From the NCBI RefSeq assembly GCF_002878395.1, contig NC_061115.1, forward strand, positions 56,517,196-56,581,195: a stretch of 64,000 nt of DNA, given 5' to 3'. Positions 35,331-47,253 of the stretch are shown one piece after another (position 1 is the first letter of the stretch; each line of letters starts with the position of its first letter). The notes beneath the pieces were generated by a model that was not told the DNA's origin, made no database searches, and saw only the letters and a list, made by a program, of their open reading frames with translations. A program made the translations under genes and the position numbers. The DNA is from Capsicum annuum. Its lineage: Eukaryota > Streptophyta > Magnoliopsida > Solanales > Solanaceae.

Positions 35331-37081
35331 TCTCCCCCTTAGCTTAAAGCGGTTATTCTAAGTCTGTGAGTAACATAATAAAATCTAAATCGAATTGAAA
35401 CCACTTTACTCTAGAGCGTGAGATATAACAATACTCGTAAATACTAGTTTTATTTTGAAGGACTATACCTGATAATGTAAGGTCCACTGCTATTACTTTC
35501 TTTTGATACACGATTCTTAGATTTCTGTTGCCCAAAAAACTATCATATAGCAACCTTAACACTAACTAACTTAGAATTCTCAACTCTTTTTTCTACTGGT
35601 TCAATCTAAAAAAAATTAAGCTTAAATCAACTGAAACTGAGGTACTACCCCTTCATTCAATGATTGACCCATCAGGAAACTGAAATGGAATGACTCTATT
35701 ACTGAAATAAACTAAAGGGATTTTCTGAATTATTGTAACCGAGTAATTTATGTATACTCATTTGGATGGAATTGATTTATCTACTAGGGTAGGCACTAAG
35801 AAAGGTTTTGTTAAGATTTCTAGTCTGACTTTGAAGTTGACTGCTATGGAAGGAGTTACAAGAGAAAAAGAAGCCCCTAGATCTGATAAGGCATAAATAT
35901 GTAAATAGAAGATCAATAACGTACTAGTGCATAAAGCCTATTTGGGCATTGCCCATTGATCGCACTGGAAGTGGCACCCTGCTGATTCGGGTGACCGAAC
36001 TAAGATGAAGGACAATTGTACTGACCTATGAACCTAACTGAGGACAATCTCTGACTCTATGGCCTAGCTTTCCATACCCAGAACATACGTCACTGCCAGC
36101 CCTACACACACCCTTATGATTCTTACCACATTCCCGTAAAGTGGATGGATACGACCACTACTCACTCTACCCTAGATTTAAGAGCCTGATGTCCTATCCC
36201 AATTGTTATTCCTAAACTTTGGTATTGGCGGACTATCTAAAGATGGAGCTGGAACTAAAGATTTTGGATGAAACTATGAACGATTATCGCCTTCTAACTT
36301 AGGCTGAGTGAAATTGAAACTACCTATTCTAGCTCTCTCATTATTCCACTCTCTCTTTTTATTCTTAGCTTCTTCTATCTACTGAGCATGGACCATGAGC
36401 CTAGATATGTCCATCTCCTTAATTAGCATCATTGTTCTGCACTCTTTAACAACACTTTCTGATACCCCTGACACAAACTGTCATTCTGTACCTACTGTCT
36501 GCTACTACATAGGGAGCATACCTGGATAACTGAGTAAACTTGAGGGAATACTCTTACATACTCATACTTCCCTTCTTGAGATTAATGAACTCTAACACCT
36601 TGGCTTCTCTCAACTCTAAGGGAAAAAATCTATCTAGAAAAGTAGTGGAAAACTCTTCCCACTCTATGGGCTCTGCATCTGTGCCCCTATATACCTTGCA
36701 CTTCTTAAGCCACGTATGATCTACATCTTGTAGCTAATAGGCATCTAACTCATCACTCTTACTAGAAGTCACTCCCAAGATATCTGTGACTTTCTAAACT
36801 TGATCGAGGAACTCCTGTGTATCCTCTTCTGGCTTAGATCCTGAGAATAGGGGAGGTTTCATTCGGGTGAAGTCCCGAATCCTTGTTACAACAGTATTGG
36901 CCAATGGGTGGGACTGAACAACAGTTAGCCATTCATTCTAAGATGCTATGGAATTGGCTAGAGTAGTGAATGCAATTCTGAATTCTGCTGGAGAGATATG
37001 CTCATCCAGGGGATCTGCCTAAACGGGATGAGGTGCTAACTAATTTCCAGTTCTTCTTCCATTAGGCTTTTTGGGAGGCAT
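35331..37081 (-). pseudogene. A2 gag-protease remnant
   Basis: Minus-strand gag starts at 37081 (MPPKKPNGRRTGN) and is clearly the same family as A1 gag (PLDEHISPAEFRIAFTTL versus FLDEHVSHAEFRVAFTTL). Broken frames follow through the capsid region. The zinc knuckle near 36090-36045 reads C-S-G-Y-x4-H-x4-C, so the second Cys is Tyr. The protease region (about 36000-35650) is heavily decayed. Only about 300 bp separate it from the polypurine tract, and a short open frame there (35562-35353) matches nothing I know. RT, RNase H and integrase are missing. Confidence 0.8.
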
Positions 37082-37285
37082 GTTCTGTAATAAAAAAGAA
37101 GAAAAGGATTAGACTGAGAATTTTTCTTGAGCTCATGCTCGCTCGCACGACATGATTACTGAAAGAAGGGAAACTTTCCTAAACATCTCATAGCCTCCTG
37201 TCCATACGTGTGGCGTGCTACACAACCATGTACAAGACTCTACTTGATGCGGAGTTTAGACTCCCTAGGACTCTATTGAACCTTA

Positions 37286-37298
37286 GGCTCTGATACCA
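37286..37298 (-). other. A2 primer-binding site (intact)
   Basis: The minus strand reads TGGTATCAGAGCC, the standard plant site complementary to the 3' end of initiator-Met tRNA, four bases from the 5' LTR. Confidence 0.9.
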
Positions 37299-37302
37299 AG
37301 TT

Positions 37303-39746
37303 TTTAACACCTCAAATGTGTACCCTGGATGCTATATGGTGCTTACGACCCCAAAGAACCACAAGCTAACCCATGATTGATATCTTCTATGAGAACTGAA
37401 TGATATTACTAAAAAATACTGAAAATAGGCAAAAATGCCATAAGGTTCAAAATCTGAATACTGATAAAGAATATCTACTATAATACTAATCTACAAAATT
37501 AAATACTGTCTGATAATCTAGTCTAAAAAACCTTTAACTAATCTGTCTGAAAGTGGAGTTGATGGGATAAGCCCCCAGCTAACTTTGACTATTGAAATAC
37601 TGAAGCTACTAAAAATACTAAAATAAATACATATCCTTGATAGATGAGGACTCACTACTAAATATGATACTGCTGGCTGAATCTGAATCTATTTATGTGT
37701 GGTCAGGAACCTGAGCATCCAAACCTATGATATGATACATCATAGAGAAAATAAAGAGTATGTGTCAGTACGTGGAATGTACTGGTATGCTAAATGAGGT
37801 AAGGCTGAATGTAAGGATTCATATGCATGAACAATAACGTACTGAATGACATAGAGTAACTGAGTATGAGAGTACATGGACAACTGAAACTTTTATAAAT
37901 ACTAAGTATTCAAGACTGTGCATATATGTGTATACTATAACTGAGCTTTTACTGAAGCTGAGTTCTATGTTCTAATAATTGAATAACTGATATCTAAGAT
38001 TTCTGATAACTGAGTTACTGATACTGATTTACAGTATCTGATAGTCCTGGTTCTGTAGAATTAAACTGAGTTCTATATTGAGATTAAAACATAAACTGTG
38101 GGAAGTAATCATCTAACTGACATGCCCCAAATAAGATAACTGAGGTCCGACCTATAACCCCAGTTGGAAGGGAGTCATATCGTGACACGGGTAAAGAAAA
38201 CTGAAGAGTTACCCTCATCTGGCAGGTACTCTAATAAGAATGGTGGTACCCTCAACTGGCAGGTTAAAACACCTTATCAACCCTCAACTAGCAGGTTGAT
38301 GTCTCAACCTACACTGACTATGTAGTTCTAGAATGTAAGGACTGTTTCTAAGGATCACACCCTTTACTGGAAGGTGAGCCCCCATCCTTGGGTTCACTCG
38401 ATGCTGAATCCTACTTCTAACTGTATAGACACTAAACTAATTAAACTGAGTTGAACTAGACTGATACTAAGTACTGTAACTGACTGAGTTTACTGAGTTC
38501 TGTAATTGACTAAGTATTACTATTTCGTGTTATGATTAAGACTATTCTGTAACTACTATGGGTCTAGGTAAATAGCTAGATTTTCAGGTATTAAATACCT
38601 CGAGGACTCGATAGTATGAAAGTAAAGCATATCACGATCTTGAAAAGCATAACATTGTCCACTTATTCATAATTCATTCATAGAGACATTTTATCAAACA
38701 CTGGTAGGGCATAAACTTGTACATAAGCTAGCATGTCATTATTTCACCATTTAATTCACATTGACATTCCATTAAACACATAGAGAGGTCAACTTAATGC
38801 ATATAATCATGGGCACCATGTAAACATTGTAACTACAATACCCAAATTTGCAAATTCAAGGATTGTAACATGGGAACTATACAATTCAATATACATGCTA
38901 TTTCAATTTCATGGAATATATAATTTATCATGGATTGAAACTAAATTAATATCATGAATATGAATACAATCTAATTTCAAGCATATAGATCATGAATCAA
39001 TCATCTTGTAGTTTTAAAAGGGATTCTTGAACTCTATGAGTGAAAGGAACCCATAGATGAACGCCTAACATACCTAGGAATATTGATTCTTGAAGATTCT
39101 TGAAGAAATTCTTGATTTTGTTCTTGATTTTTGGAAGCTACAGTTTTGCCCTTTCAGAGAGAATGTGTTGTTTCATGAGTGAATAATGAAATAATGAGCA
39201 ATTAGTGCTCCTTTAGGATTAAATTTGGTATTTAGGACTGACTTGGGTCATGAAAAAAATACCCAATTACCCCTAGGAATAATTTAAAAATCGTCACTGG
39301 AAAAACCTAATTTTGGGCCCTAGCGCGATGCAGCGCTATCACACCGTGTCACTAGAAATTGACAATTGGGAACTAAGGGCTTGGCGTGAATTTTGGACTC
39401 AGTGCGATGCAGTGGAATGTGGAGCTTCACTGGAGATGGACAGTTTTGAAAATGTTTCTTGGTGTGATGCGCCATGATTGCGATGGAACATTGGAAAGTG
39501 ACAATTGCCATTTGGCATTCCTCCGTAACACGTTGATGTCCCAGGTGGTACACTGTCTTACAAAAATGGCTCTAACACTTCACCCGGTTATTGGATTTAG
39601 GCAAATTTTATATCGTTCGAAAGCTGACTGAATTTCCTATGCAAAGGTAATCTCTAAACTGAAAAATACTGAGTATTTTAAAAATTTATATGGGATAACT
39701 CATGCACTGAGAGTTAAATTAAGCTAGAAAAATACAGGGTATTACA
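37303..39746 (-). repeat. A2 5' LTR (complete)
   Basis: A 2444-bp LTR with plus-strand ends TTTAACACC and GGGTATTACA, followed by CTAGC, the right target duplication. It is related to the A1 LTR over its length. Its U3 side (39318-39545) has the inverted-repeat words, including TAGCGC-GATGCA-GCGCTA at 39321-39338. Confidence 0.87.
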
Positions 39747-39751
39747 CTAGC

Positions 39752-40203
39752 ACTCACCGCGTAAACTATCCTCAGACGTTGTATCCTCATGCGATGCAGG
39801 TTCGAAGATACTTCTATTACCTTGCATAGTGATAGGTGATTCTTGGATTGTTCATAAGTCAGCTTGAAGTAGTGAGCCTTTTTTTTCTAAAAGGCTTATT
39901 ACCTCATGGTTTTATTTATGTCTTGACTACTTTGGATCCGCTTTTTGGCTACAATCAGGGGCATCTCCCAACTTAAGTTATTCTTTCAAAATTAGATGCT
40001 TTGTGGATAATTGTGGATTGGGATATTTGTTCAATTTGTTAAAACCTTGTCTTGGGTTACTTATCTTTCTTATATCTATTTTGGATTGCCTTTGTTGTCA
40101 CACTATTTATTATGTTCTAACTGGCTAGGATAAGAGGGTGGTCTTCGATCCTCGGTAGACTTGAGATACCTATCATGACTTAGCCCTAGTTCAGGTTATG
40201 ACA
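39752..40203 (+). repeat. B 3' LTR, second part
   Basis: Picks up at the point where 26677-28383 stops: the join reads ...ACATG-CTAGC-ACTCACC, matching the 5' LTR near 22095-22110. It ends TTATGACA at 40203, as the 5' LTR ends TTGTGACA. Confidence 0.87.
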
Positions 40204-41042
40204 GCTAGTGTCTATCATCTCAGATTGAGATTCAGTATTAAAATCTCACTTCTGAAAGACTTTTTAGGATGAATTGGGTACTCGAGTTCAGTTTAACATG
40301 GTATTTCACCACCAAACTGATGGTCAGTCAGAGCAGGTTATTCAAGTAATGGAGGATGTACTCCACACTTATGTGATGGACTTTGGTGTCAAATAGGAGA
40401 AACATCAAGCTTTTGCAGAATTTGCGTATAATAATAGCTTCCATTCCAGTATTGATATGGCTCTTTTTGAGGCCTTGTATGGTAGATGTTGTCGCTCTTC
40501 AGTTGGTTGGTTTAAGTTTTCTAACATTAGACTTTGAGATATAGACCTTCTTTGTGAGTCATTGGATAGAGTTCACATCATTTAGGATAGACTTCGAGCG
40601 ACTCAGAGTGGGCAGAAGTGCTATGCAGATCATAGACTTTGTACCTTGAGTTTTGGTGTAGTTGATTGTGTTTTTCTTTGAGTTTCACCCCTGAAAGGTG
40701 TGATAAGGTTTGGGAAGAGGGGAAAGCTTACCATGGGTGTATTAGGCCATTTGATATTCTTTAGATTATTGGTGATGTGGCTTATGAGTTAGCTTTGCCC
40801 CTTGATTTATCAGTTGTTCATTCAGTTTTTCATGTTTCCATGCTTCGCCATTATATTCTAGAAGAGTCTCATGTATTAGGCCATTACGATTGCATTCTAG
40901 AGATATTCCATTAGTTAAGTTGATGAGTACACTTGGGAGGTCAATTCTACTATGCGTAGTTCTTATCCACAGTGTTTTATTGATTCAGGTATTTTTCCTT
41001 ACCTTTAGCTTGAGGGCAAATAAGATTTTTAATAGTGGATGA
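40204..41042 (+). pseudogene. C pol remnant, part 2: integrase end and C-terminal domain
   Basis: Resumes the C integrase frame with VSIISD, directly continuing LHGVP before 20424. It goes on through FHHQTDGQSEQVIQVMEDVL (near 40300-40360), FAEFAYNNSFHSSIDMALFEALYG (near 40418-40490) and the C-terminal region with LKGV and YELALP-like decay up to about 40900. The last stretch is 3' untranslated sequence. Stops interrupt it. Confidence 0.87.
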
Positions 41043-41412
41043 TGTAACGATCTGATTTTTCATGATTTACATAAAAAACTCATTTATCTTTGATTTGACT
41101 ATTTAACCCTTTTCAGTGGTTATGTGGGGGTATTTCTAGGGTATTGGGGTGCTAGGGATGGCTCCCATTGCATTTTGGTGTGATTTAAATGAAATTATGG
41201 TTTGTTGGTGTCTTGAAAAGTCTTATAGTTGACTTTGGCCAACAGTCATTGATCTATATGTCGGATGATAAAATGGACTATGTCAGTAGATTTGGAACAT
41301 CAGTTTTAGGTTGGTAGCATGGTTGGTGTGGTTTTAAGAATTTTATATTTCATTTCGACCCTCAGTTCAAGAAGTTGTGAAATTGAGTTTTGAGGGTCAA
41401 CTTTGTGAATAC
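41043..41412 (+). repeat. C 3' LTR, first part
   Basis: Starts TGTAACGATC directly after the pol remains. It shares landmarks with the J LTR, such as GTCAGTAGATTTGGAACAT here and GTCAGTAGATTCGGAATGT near 51029. It is cut by copia element I; AATAC at 41408-41412 is the left target duplication. Confidence 0.85.
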
Positions 41413-42145
41413 TGCTATATATGGTTTTTATGATGAGCAGATGATTACAAGGGACCAGCTCTCTAGATGTTCAAGGCAATAGTACAGCTAGCACGCATCT
41501 ACATAGCTTTGTCCATTTGTGTAACAAACTGGAAGGTGCTGCTCGTACTGATTAGGAAACCTGGTCCAATGATATTTCATCCTTAGTAATTACTTCTCTA
41601 TAAAATTAAAAAGATGCTTCTTCATTAAATGATTTTTTACAAGTACAAAAAGAGTGTTAAAGATAGAGAAAAAGCAAAAACCTAAGTTTAACTCAAGCTC
41701 TTAATTTTGTGTGCTAAACTAGAGAGTGACTTAAGTGAGTTCTAATTTATAAATGAATTACTCAGTGTATAAGAGTAATGAACTTTTTTTCTCGTGTGAG
41801 AAGGCTTAGGTAGAGTTACCTAAGTCTAAACTGGTTAGAGTTAACTAGTGTTGGGGGAGTCTTGGTAGAGTTTCCAAGGTTAAGCTGTAGAAGAGTTACT
41901 ACAAGCAGGAGGTACCTAGAATTAGGCTGAAATAGAGTCTATAATCTTGGATTTTTGATCTGCTTATGAGGGAAAGACATGGTTTTTCCTTCCTTGAGCA
42001 AGGGTTTCCCACGTTAAAATCCTGTGTTCTTACTCGTCCTACACACTTTCTTTTTTTCTTTGTTGCTTTACAGTGTTTTTCCCTGTGTTTGACTTTGAGG
42101 TACCTGATCCCTCACTGTGTGGTGCAACCCCCAAGGGTTCCAATA
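41413..42145 (+). repeat. I 5' LTR
   Basis: A 733-bp LTR (ends TGCTATATAT and GTTCCAATA). A TATA box (TATAAAA) is at 41599-41605. Downstream, the word TAGAGTTACC and close variants recur between 41810 and 41900. A primer-binding site (ATTGGTATAAAAAG, decayed initiator-Met type) follows from 42146. Confidence 0.9.
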
Positions 42146-45100
42146 ATTGGTATAAAAAGAGGGTTCACTCTAAAAGGTTCATACCTAGAGTGTTTTTGTC
42201 ATCATGGTTGCCTCACTGAATATGAAAACAGGAAAAAAGGTTCCCTTATGAAAACAAATGAGAACAATCCTAAGATTTAGTCCAAAGTCCTGGGAAAGTA
42301 AAGAAAAGGCTTTAGAGTTTGACTCAGGTGAAAATGACATTGAGGTTTTAATTCTAGCAACAAGTATTGTTAGAGAAATGAAAAAAGGTGGTAGCTCTGA
42401 AGAATTCATGAGGAACTACCCAATACAAGAGAAGGACCAAAATCTTGAGAAGTCATGAAGGAAGGATGCAAGTAGTTGTGTAGTTAAGAAGGTATTAGAT
42501 GCATGGGAAGATTTGGAAAATAAATCTGAGAAAGACAAAGAGTATAGAGATGGTTTCATGATAAAAAAAAGGATGATAAGAAAATAATCTTAGATTTATG
42601 GTGTTCTCTAATGGAAACTACTGAAGATAAAGAAGAAAATAGGATAGAAAGGGGGGATTTCACCCAAAACTGGTTTATGGATAGTGGTTTCTCAAGACAT
42701 ATGACTGGAAGGGCCGATTGCTTTCTTACCCTTAAGACACTTCAAGGGGAAGGTGTGCCTTTTGGAAATTCTAAAAAAGGGTAATCCAAAGTGTTGGAAG
42801 GACTGGAAAATCACCTCACCATGTAATAAAAGATGTGTATTATATGAATGGTCTTAAGTACAATCTTCTAAGTGTATCTCAAATCTAGGACAAAGGGAAT
42901 AAGGTAAAATTCTCATCTGATGGATGTACTATATCATGCATGAAATCTGGACGAATTATTCTCAAAGCCAATAGGATAAAAAAACATGTATGTAGTTGTT
43001 CTAGAGTCAATTGCTGATGGGGAATTGACTTATTTAAGAGATCAAAGAGAAGATGAAAATTTATGGCACAGAAGACTGGGACATGTAAGTTCCTCTATGT
43101 TAAATTTCAAGGGACCTGGTCTGTGGTTTTCCAAAGCTGAAATTTCCAGAAAATAAAGTTTGTGATGCTTATGTTAAAGGTAAACAGACCAGATCCTCCT
43201 TCAAATGGAAGAAACAAGTAAATACCTCCAGACCTCTTGAAATACGACACATGGATTTATGTGGACCTATTAAAGTTCAAAGTAGAGGAGTGAAGAATTA
43301 TGGGACGGTTATTTTAGATAACTATTCCAGGTTCACCTGGACAATGTTTTTAAGAACCAAGGATAAAACATATGGGGTTCTTATGGCTTTTACCAAGAAA
43401 ATCCAAGTGAAGCTAAATTACAAAATAGTTGAATTCAGTTCTGATCATGGAACTAAATTTGATAATTCTTAAGTTGATCAATTATGTGTTGAGCATAGAA
43501 TAAGTCACAACTTTCTACTCCTACAACCTCATACCAAAATGGAGTTATTGAAAGGAACACTTACAGAGATTGCCAGGAACACGCTAATTGATAGTGGTCT
43601 TCTATTTTCTAGGATAAAGCAGTAAATATTGCTTGTTATGTGACTAATAGGTGTTTGATTAGATCACTTCTAAATAAGACTATATATGAGCTGGTATTCA
43701 ATACAAATACTAAGCTAGACTATTTCAAACTATTTGGATGCAAATGCTTTGTGCTAAACAATAGGAAGAGAGAATTGGAAAATTTGATTCCAACAGTGAT
43801 GAAGAAGTATTTGTAGGCTACTCCTCAACCATCAAGGGTTATAGAGTATTCAATAAAAGAACTTTGTGTGTTGAAGAAAGTGTTCATGTGATATTTAATG
43901 AGTCAAGTAATCAAATGAACTCAGTAGATTATAAAGATTCAGAAGTTGAAGAACTCATTCCTATTCAAAGGGATGAAAATATTGAAGATAATTATCATGG
44001 AGTAAATGATGCAAATGATAGTGATGACAGTAATGATGATCCAAAATCTCAGTCACAAATTCTAGCTCCAGCAGAAGAATAACCAGAGGAAACTAGTCAA
44101 AATTCATAGAGACCTAGTCTTATCCTCTTATCCCCTTGAGAACCTGACTACACCTTTGGAAGCAGGTGTCCAAACCAGGTCTCATGCCAAAAATATTTGC
44201 CATTTTTAGCCTTTTGTAACAAATTGAACCTAAAAATGTGAAAAAAGACTTAAAAGATGCTGACTGGATCAATGCAATATAGGAAGAACTCCATTAATTT
44301 GAAAGAAGCAAAGTCTGGCATCTTGTCCCCAGGCCTGTTGATAGAAAAATTATTGGGACCAAAAGAGTGCACAAAGATAAGCAAGATAAGAATGACACTA
44401 TCTATAGAAATAAAGTAAGGCTAGTTGGTCAAGGTTATAACCAGGAAGAAGGAATTGACTATGATGAAACCTTTGCCTCTGTAGCAAGAATAGAAGCAAT
44501 CAAAATTTTTGTTGTATTTGTTGCATACATGGGATTCAAACTATTTCAAATAGATGTCAAAAGTGCCTTCCAGAATGAAAACCTAAAGGAAAAAGTCTAT
44601 GTCAAACAACCTTTAGGTTGTGAAGATGCAGTTTTTCCTCATCATGTACTTAAATTGGATAAAGCTCTTTATGGTTTGAAGCAAGCAATAGGGGCGGCAT
44701 GGTATGAGAGACTCTCAAATTTTCTCCTAGAAAATGGCTTCAAATGAGTAAAGAAAGATAATACTCTATTCTTAATGACCATAGGTAGCAGCCTATTGAT
44801 TGTCCAAATATATGTTGATGATATAATCCTTGGAGATATTTTTGAATTCCTATGTGAAGAATTCGCTAAGCTAATAGGGAGTGCATTTGAGATGAGTGTG
44901 ATGGGCGAATTAAACTTCTTCCTAGTCCTATAGATTAATCAAACTTTTCAAGGGACAATGATTCATCAAGAGAAGTACATCAAGGAGCTACTGAAGAAGT
45001 ATAACATGGGAGATATTAAGACAATTGACACCCCAATTGGAAATAGCTCAAAAATAGACAATGATTATTTAGGTCCTTTAGTGAATGAGACAATGTATAG

Positions 45101-45758
45101 AGGGATTATTGGATCCTTTCTATATCTCACTGTAAGTAGGCCTGAAATTGTTTTCAGTGTAGGAATATGTGCCAGATTTCAAGCATAACCAATGGAGTTC
45201 CATTTTGAAGATGTAAAAAGAATTCTTAAGTATCTAAAGGGGACAAGGGACCTGGTTCTATATTCTCCATCAGGAGATAGTTTTAACTTAGGAAGTTATG
45301 CTGATGCTGACTATGCTAGATATTTGGAAGATAGAAAAAAAACTTTAGGAATGGCACATTTTCTTGGCTTATCCTTAATCTCTTGGGGGATCTAAGAAGC
45401 AAAACTCAGTTGCTCTATCTACTATTGAGGCTGAATATGTTGATGTTGCTTCTTATTGTGCACAACTATTTTGGATCAAGCAATAATTGAAAGATTTTAG
45501 TATTGTCTCAAACCCTATCCCTCTAATGTGTGACAACACAAGTGCTCTAAAAATGGCCAATAATCCAGTGCAGCACAAGAGAACTAAGCACATTGATGTG
45601 AGGCATCACTTCCTAAGAGACAAGTTGATAAAGGAGCAGTCAACATAAAGTTCTGCAATACTGAGGATCACATAGTAGATATCCTTACTAAGGAACTTTA
45701 CAAAGAAAAATTTGTGAAGAACAGGTTGAAGTTAGGACTAATCAAAATGACCTAACCT
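42146..45758 (+). pseudogene. I gag-pol remnant (protease, integrase, RT, RNase H)
   Basis: Gag is reduced to a short piece (42190-42640) with no zinc knuckle. The protease motif W-F-M-D-S-G lies at 42671-42688. The pre-integrase domain has NLWHRRLGHVSSSMLN near 43060-43107. Integrase shows HMDLCGPIKVQSRG and FSSDHGT (43248-43455), then a region with GCKCFVL near 43740. RT (44367-44930) has DVKSAFQ and an intact YVDDIIL at 44811-44831. RNase H (45190-45560) contains GSYADADYA and ends LGLIKMT with a stop near 45758. Several stops and frameshifts break the frame. Confidence 0.92.
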
Positions 45759-47253
45759 ACCATGTTAATCAGTATTTTCCACAAAATTGGCTATGATTAG
45801 GAGACAGGTATCCTCGGTAAAGTAAGTACTTTTTAGTCTAACTCAGTATCATATCTTTTTAGGTATACACCTATGGAACAACTTCGGAAGAAAACAGATA
45901 AAGTAGCCATAAATTTGAGAAATCACTCAAAAAATAAAGGGACCTAGTCCTATCTCTCAGGTTAGTATCATAAATGTGCATGTTTATATTCTGATAAAAA
46001 AGGTTGCATGCTCTCTCTCTCTATGTTAGAAAATTTTTCCTATGTAAAGTTGAAATCAAATTCATTTTTCCATTAAGTTTATGGACCCTGTCCAACTCAA
46101 CTATCTTAACTATTCAAAGCCAAACCCTTTCTTCACTTACCTTTCTAATGAAATTCTATTCCTGAAAACACATTATCTTAAATAGTATTTTGACTTGTGA
46201 TCCTTGGGCTATTGGCAAACCAAAAGAAAGTTTGGATGGTCTTAAAAACCAAAATGATAACCTAAAAACAAAAGTCTTAAAAATGATATCTGGAAATCTT
46301 TCTAAAAATCAAAAGACTTTTGAGGGTCCAGGTCCCAAGAAGAAAAAAATTACTAATGATGAATCTAGTAGAGCTTATAAAAGCAGAAAAAACAAAAGAC
46401 AAATGCTAGAAATATAGAAGTTAGGTGATAGCTGGTGCAAAGTTAGAAGTTTTTAAAAGAGGATCCATATGTCTTTGCAAAACTTAGAAGTGAGAAATAA
46501 TAAAATCAAGAAGAAGGTTACAACTCTATCTGATGAGGTTTTAAGCGTGAATACTACAACATAATTGTTACTACCAAATCTTCACAGTTGCACTATCATA
46601 TGATTTTACTTCTCCAAACCTTCTTCCAAAATCTTTTACCTTTTTAACTCCTCTAACTTCTCTGGATTTTTCTATGGAATGTGAAATGTAAATCTTGCAC
46701 TGCAATGATACATAATCTAATGACTATAAATGAGTTCTTTCTTTTGTTCTCTTTATCTTTTTCTACCTTAAAAAATATTCTTCATGTTAGTGTTGTCCTA
46801 CTAGCCATGAGTTAACTAACTTGTGCTTACTATTACTTATGGTTTACTATTTTCACTTTTCAATGATGTCAAAAGGAGGAATATTGATCTCATGTAGAGG
46901 AAGGGATATTAAGGGAGGAACTGGAATAAATTTTTTTGTAGATATATTTGGATATTGACAAGGGAAAGGAAGGATTTAATAAGCTACAGTGAAGGTATGC
47001 AGGTACAATGACAAGAAAAAGTATGTAAATGCACAAGATAAATTATTGTAGTAATGACAGGGGGAAGCAGCAAAGTAATTATGTTCATGTGATCAGAGTT
47101 TCTGTTGCAAAATTACAATAAGGGACTAGGTCCTAGGTCCCTATGTTGCATAATAGTGGAAGCATGATGATAGGAACTAGGTCCTAGGTCCCTATATATG
47201 CATTGATGCTCAAAGCTTTGTGGTTGTTCTGTCATCATCAAAAATAGGGAAGT
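45759..47253 (+). other. I region between RNase H and 3' LTR, possible extra ORF
   Basis: About 1.5 kb. An open frame at 46190-46417 encodes a Lys/Asn-rich, probably helical segment (LDGLKNQNDNLKTKVLKM), and similar helical coding continues in another frame near 46480-46550 (LEVRNNKIKKKVTTL). SIRE-type copia elements often carry an additional coiled-coil ORF here. This could be its decayed remainder, or plain non-coding DNA. The end before the LTR is purine-rich (AAAATAGGGAAG near 47241-47252), the likely polypurine tract. Confidence 0.5.

Larger units (their letters stand above)
28384..39746 (-). mobile_element. A2: gag-protease-only gypsy element, split by G
   Basis: Minus-strand element inside the 3' LTR of B, with a perfect CTAGC target duplication (28379-28383 and 39747-39751). 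The right LTR (37303-39746) is its 5' LTR, followed on the minus strand by an intact initiator-Met primer-binding site, gag and protease. The 3' end has a polypurine tract (CTAAGGGGGAGATGG, minus strand near 35344-35330) and the left LTR. The interior is only about 1.97 kb, so RT, RNase H and integrase are absent. The two LTRs agree on the U5 side but not in U3. Without the nested G, A2 is about 5.6 kb. Confidence 0.85.
20424..40203 (+). mobile_element. B: Ty3/gypsy element, internally deleted, split by A2
   Basis: 5' LTR 20424-22551, 3' LTR 26677-28383 plus 39752-40203 (the gap is A2), and a degraded interior with gag, protease and only the first part of RT. It was inserted in the integrase of C, whose frame joins HGVP (before 20424) to VSIISD (after 40203). 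No clean target duplication remains: the left flank is GCCAT, the right flank GCTAG. The LTR ends are mutated (TATAATACCC versus TGTAACACCC). B is older than A2 and G and younger than C. Confidence 0.87.

Noticed and set aside
35353..35562. 69-codon minus-strand frame between A2 protease and polypurine tract, considered as an RT fragment
   Set aside because: No RT, RNase H or integrase motif could be aligned; probably a chance frame in the short 3' region.
37286..37298. Possible tRNA fragment
   Set aside because: Only the tRNA 3'-end complement used as a primer-binding site is present, directly next to an LTR; there is no cloverleaf.
46010..46022. CT dinucleotide run
   Set aside because: Too short to be more than an ordinary microsatellite.
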